From NCBI GenBank assembly GCA_020161665.1, contig JAIUPA010000043.1, positions 124,001 to 188,000 on the forward strand: a DNA stretch of 64,000 nucleotides, in the 5' to 3' direction. Origin of the DNA: Pseudomonadota bacterium (lineage in GTDB: Bacteria > Pseudomonadota > Alphaproteobacteria > Rhizobiales > Rhizobiaceae). Each line of letters opens with the position of its first letter. The stretch's first letter is position 1. Positions 53,072 through 61,147 of this stretch are shown one piece after another. The notes under the pieces were generated by a model that had not been told where the DNA came from, ran no database searches, and worked only from the letters and a program-made list of their open reading frames with translations. The position numbers and the translations under genes were made by a program.

Positions 53072-53953
53072 ATGGCAGTCGATACTTCCCCGAAATCCGT
53101 GACCTGGACCTATGTTGATGGCGAGTGGCTGCCGGGCAATCCGCCGCTCATCGGCCCCACCTCGCATGCCATGTGGCTGGCTTCGACGGTGTTCGATGGT
53201 GCCCGCTGGTTCGATGGTCTGGCCCCCGATCTTGATCTCCACTGCCAGCGCGTCAATCGCTCGGCAATCAACATGGGCATGAAGCCGCTCTTTTCGGCGG
53301 AAGAAATCATGGCGCTGGTTCTGGAGGGCGTGAAGCTCTTTGACGGCAAGACGGCGATCTACGTCAAGCCGATGTACTGGGCCGAACATGGTCGCCCCGG
53401 CTCCATCGTAGCGCCCGATCCGGATTCGACCCGCTTTGCGCTCTGCCTGTTCGAAGCGCCGATGGGGGCAGGGGCAGGCACCACGCTGACGGTTTCGCCC
53501 TTCCGCCGCCCGACACCGGAAACCGCCATGACCGACGCCAAGGCGGGTTGCCTTTATCCCAACAGCGGCCGCGCCATCATCGATGCGCGCAATCGCGGTT
53601 TCGACAATGCCCTGATGCGCGACATGAACGGCAATGTGGTGGAAACGGCCGCCTCGAATATTTTCCTCGTCAAGGACGGTGTTGTCCTGACGCCGGTGGC
53701 CAACCGCACGTTCCTGGCGGGCATCACCCGCGCCCGCGTGATGGGTCTTCTGCGCCAGAACGGTTTTGAAGTGCGCGAGGCCACGCTTTCGGTTGAGGAC
53801 TTCATGGCTGCCGATGAAGTGTTCTGCACCGGCAACTATTCCAAGGTCTCGCCGGTGACGAAGCTGGATGATCGCGAATTCCAGCCGGGTCCGGTCGCCG
53901 CCAAGGCGCTGGATCTTTATATGGACTGGGCGCGCTCAAGCGCGGACATGTGA
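53072..53953 (+). CDS. branched-chain amino acid aminotransferase family (fold IV)
   Basis: The 293-residue PLP enzyme has the family opening WTYVDGEWLPGNPPLIGPTSHAMWLASTVFDGARWFDG, the PLP lysine K157 in TDAKAGCLYPNSGRA and the VETAASNIFLVKDGVVLTP cofactor loop. It matches rhizobial aminotransferases annotated as IlvE-like, differing from canonical IlvE. It would transaminate branched-chain amino acids; a D-amino acid or other role is possible. ATG 53072 gives the family start; 47 extra residues to 52931 are rejected. Confidence 0.88.
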   Translation: MAVDTSPKSVTWTYVDGEWLPGNPPLIGPTSHAMWLASTVFDGARWFDGLAPDLDLHCQRVNRSAINMGMKPLFSAEEIMALVLEGVKLFDGKTAIYVKPMYWAEHGRPGSIVAPDPDSTRFALCLFEAPMGAGAGTTLTVSPFRRPTPETAMTDAKAGCLYPNSGRAIIDARNRGFDNALMRDMNGNVVETAASNIFLVKDGVVLTPVANRTFLAGITRARVMGLLRQNGFEVREATLSVEDFMAADEVFCTGNYSKVSPVTKLDDREFQPGPVAAKALDLYMDWARSSADM

Positions 53954-54131
53954 CGCGGGTTCCGCCGCTTCGTGTTCAGCGGCGGAACAGTTTCCCCCAG
54001 TTGTAAAGAAATTTGGAACGAAGTGTCAGGGACTTGGATGTCTTTTTGACGTTTTGCAGGTTGCCTCGACCGGGGTCCATCCCTATGTTCTCTCTATCAG
54101 TTTCCGTCTTGCAGCCAAGGAGAATTGACCA

Positions 54132-54734
54132 ATGGCTTTTGAACTTCCTGAACTCCCCTACGACTACGACGCCCTTGCCCCTTTCATGTCGCGCGAGACG
54201 CTGGAATACCACCACGACAAGCACCACAAGGCCTATGTCGACAACGGCAACAAGCTGGCTGCTGAAGCTGGTCTGTCCGATCTGTCGCTCGAAGACGTCG
54301 TGAAGAAGTCGTTCGGCACGAATGCCGGCCTCTTCAACAACGCGGCCCAGCACTACAACCACGTTCATTTCTGGAAGTGGATGAAGAAGAACGGCGGCGG
54401 CACCAAGCTGCCGGGCAAGCTCGAAGCCGCGATTGCTTCCGACCTCGGTGGCTATGACAAGTTCAAGGCTGATTTCGTTGCGGCTGGCACCACGCAGTTC
54501 GGCTCCGGCTGGGCCTGGCTTTCGGTCAAGGATGGCAAGCTCGTCATCTCCAAGACCCCCAACGGCGAAAACCCGCTGGTTCACGGCGCATCGCCGATCC
54601 TCGGCGTCGACGTGTGGGAACACTCCTACTACATCGACTACCGCAACGCTCGTCCGAAGTACCTCGAAGCCTTCGTCGACAGCCTGATCAACTGGGATTA
54701 CGTGGCCGAGCTTTACGAAGCCGCCACCAAGTAA
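54132..54734 (+). CDS. sodB: superoxide dismutase, iron type
   Basis: The 200-residue protein has the full Fe/Mn SOD set: FELPELPYDYDALAPFMSRETLEYHHDKHHKAYV (first His), NAAQHYNHVHFWKWM (second His), GSGWAWLSVKDGKL, and DVWEHSYYIDYRNARPKYLEAFVDSLINW (Asp and last His). The AAQ before the second His is the iron-type signature. No signal peptide, so cytoplasmic. AAGGAG lies before ATG 54132. A GGAAC (54015) and CGTT (54050) upstream are 30 bases apart, too far for an EcfG promoter. Confidence 0.96.
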   Translation: MAFELPELPYDYDALAPFMSRETLEYHHDKHHKAYVDNGNKLAAEAGLSDLSLEDVVKKSFGTNAGLFNNAAQHYNHVHFWKWMKKNGGGTKLPGKLEAAIASDLGGYDKFKADFVAAGTTQFGSGWAWLSVKDGKLVISKTPNGENPLVHGASPILGVDVWEHSYYIDYRNARPKYLEAFVDSLINWDYVAELYEAATK

Positions 54735-54768
54735 TCGGGTGGATTTAAGAGACGCCCGGCGCCTCTCT

Positions 54769-54864
54769 GTTCGTCATGGTCGGGCTTGACCCGACCATCC
54801 AGACATTATCAGGGCCAAAAATTCTCAGGGATTGGATCCTCGGGTCAAGCCCGAGGATGACGGA
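54769..54864. repeat. REP-like intergenic palindrome, copy 6
   Basis: GGTCGGGCTTGACCCGACC at about 54778-54796 and CCTCGGGTCAAGCCCGAGG at about 54838-54856. The two arms are perfect and the spacer (about 41 bases) is longer than in the other copies. Orientation is as in copies 1 and 4. It lies after sodB in the 343-base gap before the cytochrome gene. Confidence 0.9.
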
Positions 54865-54916
54865 AGTCGGAGTGACGTTTTCGCGTTTCTTTTTCATTTG
54901 GCTTTCGCCCATTCAC

Positions 54917-54951
54917 GAACCCCCGGCCGCAGGGCCGGGGGTTCTGTTTTT
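54917..54951 (+). terminator. intrinsic terminator after sodB
   Basis: GAACCCCCGGCC (54917-54928) pairs with GGCCGGGGGTTC (54933-54944), loop GCAG, followed by TGTTTTT. A twelve-base-pair stem. With REP-like copy 6 it accounts for most of the gap between sodB and the cytochrome c' gene; the last 125 bases hold the cytochrome promoter, not identified. Confidence 0.87.
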
Positions 54952-55077
54952 GTGAACACTGAATCAAGCGTTTCGATACGGTGTCTCAAAAAGATGTGAC
55001 TTTGCCATTCTCCGCGCCCGATGCATGAATGACCAATCGACGGCGAACCCTTGCCCGTCGTAACCGAGGAGACCCCC

Positions 55078-55518
55078 ATGAATTTCAAGCCTGTTCTTGC
55101 CGCAGCCCTGGTCGCCGCGTTCTGTTCCTCCACCGTCATGGCTGCCGAGCCGCAGGAAGTACGCCAGCAGGAAATGAAGGCCGGTGGCGAAGCCTTCGGC
55201 GCGATGGCGGCTATTGCCAAGGGCCAGAAGCCCTATGATGCAGCGGTGGTGAAGGCCTCGCTCGAAAAGCTGGCCGAAGTCAGCAAGGACTTCCACAACC
55301 ATTTCCCGAAGGGCTCGGAAACTGGTTATGAGAGCGAAGCAAGCATCAAGATCTGGGAAGATTCCGCAGGCTTCAAGGCGGCCAACGACAAGTTTGCCGC
55401 TGATGTAGCCTCCGTTCTGGCCGCTCTTCCGGCCGATCAGGCGGGTGTGACGGCTGCCGTTGGCACCATCGGCGCCAATTGCGGTGCCTGCCACCAGACC
55501 TATCGCGTCAAGCGCTAA
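55078..55518 (+). CDS. cytochrome c' (class II cytochrome c), periplasmic
   Basis: The 146-residue protein has a signal peptide (MNFKPVLAAALVAAFCSSTVMA) and a four-helix class II cytochrome with the heme site CGACHQTYRVKR at the C-terminus (C135, C138, H139). Class II cytochromes bind NO and CO and can protect against nitrosative stress or shuttle electrons. GAGGAG precedes ATG 55078. A membrane-anchored diheme cytochrome follows 102 bases later, probably in the same transcript. Confidence 0.93.
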   Translation: MNFKPVLAAALVAAFCSSTVMAAEPQEVRQQEMKAGGEAFGAMAAIAKGQKPYDAAVVKASLEKLAEVSKDFHNHFPKGSETGYESEASIKIWEDSAGFKAANDKFAADVASVLAALPADQAGVTAAVGTIGANCGACHQTYRVKR

Positions 55519-55620
55519 ACAAGATATGGCATTGGCCACCCGGCACACGCTGCCGGGTGGTTTGCATTCAGGACAGGCTCAGAGGCGACACCTGTCGCCC
55601 CGTTCAAAAGGGAGGCCACT

Positions 55621-56529
55621 ATGCGGCTCAAATCCGTTGTCGCAGGTCTGGTCGTTCTGGCCGCCATCGGGGCAGGCGGTGGCCTTTGGCTGACCGCACC
55701 CAAGCCCTTGCCGGAGAGCCACTGGCAGGCCTTGGCCGCGCCCGATCTTGGCAATGGCGAGCGCATATTCAACGCGGGCGGCTGTGTCAGCTGTCACGCC
55801 GCGCCGGGCGCGGAAGGTGATGCCAAGCGCGTGCTCTCGGGCGGTCTGGCGCTGAAAAGCCCGTTTGGCACGTTCCATGTCCCCAATATCTCGCCCGACC
55901 CGAAGGCGGGCATCGGCGAATGGACGCTGGCTGAATTCGGCAATGCCATGAAGCGCGGCGTGGGCCGCAATGGCGAGCATCTCTATCCGTCCTTCCCCTA
56001 TGGCTCCTATGCCCGCATGAAGGATCAGGATATTGCCGATCTCTATGGCTTCATGAAAACCCTGCCGGTGAGCAACAACATTGCTGCGCCGCATGAACTG
56101 GGTTTCCCGTTTAATATCCGGCTGGCGGTGGGCGGTTGGAAGCTTCTCTATTTCAACGATGCGCCGCGTGTGGAACTGGCCGGTGCCGATCCGCAGGTTC
56201 TGGCCGGTCAATATCTCGTCGAAGGGCCGGGCCATTGCGGCGAATGCCACACACCGCGCAATGCGCTGGGCGGTTTCAAGGCGGGTGAATGGCTGGCCGG
56301 TGGGCCGAACCCGGAAGGCGAGGGCCGCATTCCCGACATCACCCCCGGCTCAAAGACCATGGGCGCGTGGAGCACGGACGAAATTGCCGCCTACCTCGAA
56401 ACGGGCTTCACGCCGGACTATGATTCCGTCGGTGGCTCGATGGTCGATGTGCAGCAGAACATGGCCAGGCTGAAGGCCGAGGACCGAGCGGCAATCGCCG
56501 CCTATCTGAAGGCCGTACCAGTTCGATAA
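55621..56529 (+). CDS. diheme cytochrome c, membrane-anchored
   Basis: The 302-residue protein has an N-terminal membrane segment (about 5-25), then two class I heme domains: GGCVSCHAAPGAEG (C55, C58, H59) and GHCGECHTPRNALGG (C206, C209, H210), with FGTFHVPNISPDPKAGIGEWT and GAWSTDEIAAYLETGFTPDYDSVGGSM. This pattern is seen in cytochrome subunits of periplasmic dehydrogenases (alcohol or sugar dehydrogenase type), but no dehydrogenase gene follows. It probably takes part in electron transfer in the periplasm with the neighbouring cytochrome c'. Confidence 0.92.
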   Translation: MRLKSVVAGLVVLAAIGAGGGLWLTAPKPLPESHWQALAAPDLGNGERIFNAGGCVSCHAAPGAEGDAKRVLSGGLALKSPFGTFHVPNISPDPKAGIGEWTLAEFGNAMKRGVGRNGEHLYPSFPYGSYARMKDQDIADLYGFMKTLPVSNNIAAPHELGFPFNIRLAVGGWKLLYFNDAPRVELAGADPQVLAGQYLVEGPGHCGECHTPRNALGGFKAGEWLAGGPNPEGEGRIPDITPGSKTMGAWSTDEIAAYLETGFTPDYDSVGGSMVDVQQNMARLKAEDRAAIAAYLKAVPVR

Positions 56530-56540
56530 ACCGCAATAGC

Positions 56541-56573
56541 GATCATCCCCGGGGTGAGCCCCGAGGATGACGA
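56541..56573. repeat. REP-like half element, copy 7
   Basis: ATCCCCGGGGTGAGCCCCGAGGATGACG at about 56544-56572, one diverged arm of the family with the GAGGATGACG end kept. It lies between the convergent cytochrome and DJ-1 genes. Confidence 0.65.
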
Positions 56574-56595
56574 CGCAGGTCTGGGATGCTAGCCC

Positions 56596-57186
56596 TTACG
56601 AGGCCTTGCGATAGGCCGCCGGGCAATGTTCTTCGGCAAACTGGGCGATATAGCCATCGGCTTCGGGTGTCAGCACCCCAAGGGCCGCCAGCATTTCACG
56701 GGCAAAGCTGATCGGCGCTTCGCCGGACGCGGTTACGATATTGCCGTCGCGCACCGCAAACGGCACGTCCAGATAGCTCGAATGGCCATGGTAATGCTCA
56801 GTCCGCGACAGAAAAGCGAGCGAGTTGGACGTATGCGCAATAGCGCGCAGGATGCCGGTGCGGGCAATCGCCAGTGTTCCCGCGCAAATGCCGCCCACCA
56901 CCTTGTTGTTGCGGCGGAAGGCCCGAACGGCGGGGCCGATATCCGGGGCGTCCTCCCGCTCCCAGATCAACCCGCCGATCACAGCCAGACCGTCAAACTC
57001 TTCCGGCTTCAACTCTTCCAGCGCACCATCGGGCGTTACACGCAGCCCGCCCATCGACGTGACCGGATTGCCGCCCGGCGTGACGACGGTGATTTCAACA
57101 TCAAGATAAGACCGGGCAGTCGCGGTCAAAAGACCCGCTTCCCAATCGGCGTAGGACTCGGTCAAAAGCACGGCTAGTTTCGGCAT
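56596..57186 (-). CDS. DJ-1/PfpI family protein (type 1 glutamine amidotransferase-like)
   Basis: The 196-residue protein has the DJ-1 fold: MPKLAVLLTESYADWEAGLL, EFDGLAVIGGLIWE, and the nucleophile elbow VVGGICAGTLAIARTG with C101, plus E10 at the usual place. Family members act as glyoxalases, deglycases, chaperones or isonitrile hydratases; the role here is unknown. ATG 57186 follows GGGAGG; the upstream extension is rejected. It lies 47 bases downstream of a GNAT gene on the same strand. Confidence 0.9.
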   Translation of the reverse strand: MPKLAVLLTESYADWEAGLLTATARSYLDVEITVVTPGGNPVTSMGGLRVTPDGALEELKPEEFDGLAVIGGLIWEREDAPDIGPAVRAFRRNNKVVGGICAGTLAIARTGILRAIAHTSNSLAFLSRTEHYHGHSSYLDVPFAVRDGNIVTASGEAPISFAREMLAALGVLTPEADGYIAQFAEEHCPAAYRKAS

Positions 57187-57233
57187 ATCATCCTCCCAGA
57201 TGTTGTCCCGACAAAGATAGGGCAGTCCTTCAA

Positions 57234-57725
57234 TCAGGCAATGGCCTGCAGGTAGCGCATGCCCGTGACGGGCCGCGGCAAAAAGTCCATCTGCTCGTAA
57301 AAACGATGCGCGGCGAAATTTCCGGTGGCGGCGCTGACCGAAAGGAAGTCGCAACCGGCTTTTTGCGCGTGCGTCCGGGCGCGGTCGATCAGGTGCTGGC
57401 CGATGCCATGGCCGCGATGGCCGTCAGCCACGTAAAGGTGATGCACCTCCATGCCACGCTTGCCTTCCTGCGCCCTGTAAAGCGGCACGAGAATGGCGTA
57501 GCCGATCAACCCCTCATGGCCCGCATCCGCCACGAAAGCCGTGACCCACGGGTGCGGGCCGAACAGGTCGCGTTCCAGATGTTCAGGCGAGGTTTCGGCG
57601 GCATCCCCATGATGGGCAGCGAGCGCCGTAATCATGATGACAAGCTGGGGGACATCCTCCAAGCGGGCCGGGCGGATATTGACCACCGGCGGGCGGGGCA
57701 GGGTGATGGCGGTGTCTTCGGTCAT
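57234..57725 (-). CDS. GNAT family N-acetyltransferase
   Basis: The 163-residue protein has the GNAT core: VNIRPARLEDVPQLVIMITALAAHHG, AFVADAGHEGLIGYAILVPLYRAQEGKRGMEVHHLYVADGHRGHGIGQHLIDRARTHAQKAGCDFLSVSAATGNFAAHRFYEQMDFLPRP. The DGHRGHGIGQHL loop binds acetyl-CoA. Substrate unknown. ATG 57725 chosen over TTG 57731. DJ-1 follows on the same strand. Confidence 0.92.
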   Translation of the reverse strand: MTEDTAITLPRPPVVNIRPARLEDVPQLVIMITALAAHHGDAAETSPEHLERDLFGPHPWVTAFVADAGHEGLIGYAILVPLYRAQEGKRGMEVHHLYVADGHRGHGIGQHLIDRARTHAQKAGCDFLSVSAATGNFAAHRFYEQMDFLPRPVTGMRYLQAIA

Positions 57726-57766
57726 TTCCAATGCATCCTCGGTGTGCCGTCAGGATGCTTGTGAAA

Positions 57767-57795
57767 CAACAAAGCCGCCTGACGGCGGCTTGTTG
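57767..57795 (-). terminator. terminator of the MerR gene
   Basis: AAGCCGCC (57772-57779) pairs with GGCGGCTT (57784-57791), extended by CAAC/GTTG with one bulge. On the minus strand the stem is followed by TTTC. It separates the MerR-type gene (57921-58337) from the GNAT gene. Confidence 0.7.
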
Positions 57796-57920
57796 ACAAA
57801 ACGATCTGTCGAGCCGCCCTTTACAGGTAGGCCCAAAAATACTTGGCAGCAATGTGTGCGCGAGCTTCGATCATGCGCGATTGATGCGCCTGATTTTTCC
57901 AACTGTCAAGCGGCAGGGTG

Positions 57921-58337
57921 TCAATGCGTCCCGCAACATTGCCCATGGTCGGAAAGCGCTTCCAGAACCCGGCACTCCTTCACCGCATGGTTCCCGTCGC
58001 ACAGGGCAACAATACGCGCCAGTTCCGCTTCAAGCTTCTGCAGGCGCTCGATACGTGCCCGCACATCGGCCAGATGCTCCTGCGCAATCCGGTTCACGCC
58101 ATCACACGGGGCATCCGGGTGGCCGGAAAGGGCAATCAGATCACGGATCGCATCAACCGATAGACCAAGGTCGCGACCGTGGCGGATAAAAGTCAGGCGG
58201 TCGAGATCCGACTGGGTGTAGCGCCGCTGGTTGCCTTCGCTGCGTTCCGGCTCACTCAGCAACCCCGTTTGCTCGTAATAGCGGATCGTCGGAACCTTGA
58301 CGCCCGCGCGTCGCGAAAGTTCACCAATGGTCAGCAT
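57921..58337 (-). CDS. MerR family regulator, divalent metal (Zn/Cd/Pb) type
   Basis: The 138-residue protein has the MerR helix-turn-helix MLTIGELSRRAGVKVPTIRYYEQTGLL and dimerisation helix. Cysteines C78 (APCDGVNRIAQEHL), C113 and C122 (LCDGN...KECRVLEAL) sit where ZntR, CadR and PbrR bind divalent metals; copper sensors lack the first. It ends in an extra CCGTH that could add ligands. No metal exporter is adjacent and its operator is not obvious, so it may control a gene elsewhere. Confidence 0.9.
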   Translation of the reverse strand: MLTIGELSRRAGVKVPTIRYYEQTGLLSEPERSEGNQRRYTQSDLDRLTFIRHGRDLGLSVDAIRDLIALSGHPDAPCDGVNRIAQEHLADVRARIERLQKLEAELARIVALCDGNHAVKECRVLEALSDHGQCCGTH

Positions 58338-58444
58338 GACGGCCTATCTCCAAAACAGCTCTAGTCTCTGGAGATATAGCGCCCCTGCGGCAGAACTGTG
58401 AAGTGGATTTGCGCCAACTCCTGGTGGAGCATCGCTCCGATGCT

Positions 58445-58864
58445 CTATCCAATCCGGGCGTTGAAAACCGGGCGTGATTGGCGTGGGGCGGGCAGGAAGC
58501 CGATGCCGAAATGGCGGCGAATATCGGCGGCCACTTCGCTCTCGATCCGGTCGCGCTCGGCGGCTGGCAGGCGGGCGAGCGCCGCCTCACTCTGGCCAAG
58601 GCGCATGAGGCTGTCACGCCGCAGCTTTTCGGGCGTCGGCATGGCCTGAAAGCGGGCGAGTGCGGCTTTGAGCCGTTCGGTCGCCTGTTCCGGCTGGCTT
58701 TCCATCAGACGCACGAGGCGCAGCACTTCGGCAAGGGAAGGACCATCCAAAGCATCGGAGGATTTGAGCGCGGAAAGCGCCTCGGTAATGGCGTCCATGC
58801 TCCTCGCATCAAAGGCGGAGGTGGCGAAATCAAAGTCAGAAAATGCGGGCTTGGCGTCAGTCAT
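58445..58864 (-). CDS. hypothetical protein
   Basis: The 139-residue hydrophilic protein (MTDAKPAFSDFDFATSAFDARSMDAITEALSALKSSDALDGPSLAEVLRLVRLMESQPEQATERLKAALARFQAMPTPEKLRRDSLMRLGQSEAALARLPAAERDRIESEVAADIRRHFGIG) is mostly helical with low aromatic content. I do not recognise a family. ATG 58864 is supported by GGGAG; the 20 extra residues from 58924 run through the hairpin of the next feature. It follows the S9 peptidase gene after a strong terminator. Confidence 0.65.
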   Translation of the reverse strand: MTDAKPAFSDFDFATSAFDARSMDAITEALSALKSSDALDGPSLAEVLRLVRLMESQPEQATERLKAALARFQAMPTPEKLRRDSLMRLGQSEAALARLPAAERDRIESEVAADIRRHFGIGFLPAPRQSRPVFNARIG

Positions 58865-58890
58865 GAAATGCTCCCTGGGAGGAAAAAAGA

Positions 58891-58929
58891 AAGGCATGCC
58901 ATGCTTATGAGGTGAGCATGGCATGCCTT
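58891..58929 (-). terminator. terminator hairpin with 15-base perfect arms
   Basis: AAGGCATGCCATGCT (58891-58905) pairs perfectly with AGCATGGCATGCCTT (58915-58929), loop of nine bases. In the minus direction the stem is followed by TCTTTTTT. It ends transcription of the oligopeptidase B gene. The stem is unusually long and contains nested GCATGC palindromes. Confidence 0.88.
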
Positions 58930-58969
58930 GACTGTGCGAAGCTTGCGTCAGAGTGAGAATTCTTGCCTT

Positions 58970-61069
58970 TTATGCCTTGCCGACCACCTTCAAGGCATAG
59001 GCATATTCGAAGGCGACTTCCTCCAGACGCTGGAAGCGGCCGGATTTACCACCGTGACCGGCGGCCATATTGGTTTTGAGAAGAACCGGGTTGCCACTGG
59101 TGGAATGAGCGCGAAGCTTGGCAGCCCACTTGGCCGGTTCCCAATAGGTCACGCGCGGATCGGTGAGCCCCGCCAGCGCCAGAATGGGCGGATAGGGCTT
59201 GGCAGCCACGTTGTCATAGGGGCTGTAGGCGGCAATCCACCCGTATTCTTCGACCGACTCGATGGGGTTGCCCCATTCCGGCCATTCCGGCGGGGTGAGC
59301 GGCAGCGTATCGTCGAGCATGGTGTTCAACACATCGACAAACGGCACGGCGGCGATAAGCCCCGCGAATTTCTCCGGCGCCATGTTCGCCACGGCCCCCA
59401 TCAGCATGCCGCCCGCCGAACCGCCTTCAGCAACGATGCGGTCGTGAGACGTGTAACCCTTGGCCACCAGATGATCGGCAGCGGCGATGAAATCGCGGAA
59501 GGTGTTGGCCTTGTTCGCCATCTTGCCGTTTTCATACCAGGCAAAGCCCTTGTCCTTGCCGCCGCGAATATGGGCGATGGCATAGACGAAGCCACGATCG
59601 ACCAGCGACAGGCAGGAGGTGCTGAAACCGGCCGGGATGGTGATGCCATAAGCGCCATAGCCATAGAGCAGGCAGGGGGCGGAACCATTGAGCGCCGTTC
59701 CCTTGCGGTAAAGCAGCGAGACCGGCACCAGTTCGCCGTCATGGGCGGTCGCGAACACGCGCTCGGTCACATAGTCGTCGGGGTTATGGCCGGACGGCAC
59801 TTCCTGCGTCTTGAGCAGCACACGCTCACGCGTTGCCATGTTGTAATCGTAAAGCTGCGAGGGCGTGGTCATCGAGGAATAGCTGAAGCGGATCACATCC
59901 GTGTCGTATTCCGCGGCCCCCGACAGGCCGAGCGAATAGGCCTGCTCGTCAAAGGCAATGGCATGTTCCTCGCCGCTTAGGCGGTCACGGATGACGATGC
60001 GCGGCAGGCCATCGCGACGCTCCAGCCACACGAGATGGCGGGCATAGGCCATGTGCGAGAGAATGAGGCGACCCGGTTCATGCGCCACCACGTCGGTCCA
60101 GTTTGCCCGACCCGGTGCTGTCACAGGGGCCGAGACGATCTTGAAATCCTTGGCATCGTCCGCATTGGTCAGGATGAAGAAGACATCACCGCCCTCGGTC
60201 ATGGAGTATTCGACGCCATCCTCACGTTCGGCCACCACAAGCGGCTCGGCGGTCAGGTCCTTGGTCGAGAGAATGCGGTATTCGGAGGTCTCATGGTCGT
60301 GAATGTCGATGAAGATGAAGTCATCCAGCATCGAGCCGCCAACGCCCATGAAAAAGCCGGGGTCGGTCTCCTCATAAACCAGCCGGTCGGAAGATTGCGG
60401 TGTGCCGACCATGTGGTGGAATACCTTGGACGGGCGATGGTTTTCGTCCTGAAGCGTGTAGAAATAGCTCTTGCCGTCCGGCGCGAAAGCCCCGCCGCCG
60501 CCGGTGTTTTCCACGATATCGCCGGTGTCCTTGCCGGTTTCGAGATCGCGCAGCTTCAGAGTGAAATACTCAGACCCCTTGTCGTCATAACCCCAAAGGC
60601 CAAAACGGTGATCGGGCGAGCGGGAAAGGCCGGCCAGACGGAAGTAATCCTTGTCTTTCGCCTCGTCATCGCCGTTGAGCAGAACCACACGTTCTCCGCC
60701 ATCCCGCGCCTCGCGGAAGTAATGCGGCTGCTCGCCGCCGGTCACGAAAAGCGAGCCATAGGCATAGGGTCCGTCCTTCACCGGCACGGAGCTGTCGTCC
60801 TGCTTGATGCGGCCCTTCATTTCCTCAAACAGCGTTTCGCGAAGGGCGGCAGTGCCCGCCATGGCCGCGTCCACATAGGCGTTTTCCGCCTCCAGCATGG
60901 AACGGATGGCCGGGTCGAGAAGAGAGGTGTCGTGGAAAACCGCCTGCCAGTTATCGGCGCGCAGCCAGGCATAGTCATCCGTGCGCGTGATGCCGTGGCG
61001 GGTGTCGGAAACCGGACGGCGCTCGACGGCGGGGGCGGCGGGAAGCGTATCAAAAACATGAGAGGACAA
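58970..61069 (-). CDS. ptrB: oligopeptidase B (S9 family)
   Basis: The 699-residue serine peptidase cleaves peptides after basic residues. It has the seven-bladed propeller N-terminal part (RADNWQAVF...YAWLRADNW near the start) and a C-terminal alpha/beta-hydrolase with the catalytic Ser in EGGSAGGMLMGAVANM, Asp in LIAAVPFVD/ILALAGLTDPRV, and His in NMAAGHGGKSGRF. No signal peptide. The only in-frame start is TTG 61069, with GGAG at eight bases; the nearby ATG 61059 is in another frame. It follows the AI-2E transporter by 78 bases. Confidence 0.95.
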   Translation of the reverse strand: MSSHVFDTLPAAPAVERRPVSDTRHGITRTDDYAWLRADNWQAVFHDTSLLDPAIRSMLEAENAYVDAAMAGTAALRETLFEEMKGRIKQDDSSVPVKDGPYAYGSLFVTGGEQPHYFREARDGGERVVLLNGDDEAKDKDYFRLAGLSRSPDHRFGLWGYDDKGSEYFTLKLRDLETGKDTGDIVENTGGGGAFAPDGKSYFYTLQDENHRPSKVFHHMVGTPQSSDRLVYEETDPGFFMGVGGSMLDDFIFIDIHDHETSEYRILSTKDLTAEPLVVAEREDGVEYSMTEGGDVFFILTNADDAKDFKIVSAPVTAPGRANWTDVVAHEPGRLILSHMAYARHLVWLERRDGLPRIVIRDRLSGEEHAIAFDEQAYSLGLSGAAEYDTDVIRFSYSSMTTPSQLYDYNMATRERVLLKTQEVPSGHNPDDYVTERVFATAHDGELVPVSLLYRKGTALNGSAPCLLYGYGAYGITIPAGFSTSCLSLVDRGFVYAIAHIRGGKDKGFAWYENGKMANKANTFRDFIAAADHLVAKGYTSHDRIVAEGGSAGGMLMGAVANMAPEKFAGLIAAVPFVDVLNTMLDDTLPLTPPEWPEWGNPIESVEEYGWIAAYSPYDNVAAKPYPPILALAGLTDPRVTYWEPAKWAAKLRAHSTSGNPVLLKTNMAAGHGGKSGRFQRLEEVAFEYAYALKVVGKA

Positions 61070-61147
61070 GGCGAATTCTCCGGGGACTGTATCTCCCAGA
61101 GATAGGCGGATGCCTGCCCCGCCGCAAGGCTTGGGCGGCGAGGAAGG

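Noticed and set aside
54015..54053. EcfG-type promoter before sodB (GGAAC and CGTT)
   Set aside because: The spacing is 30 bases instead of about 16-17.
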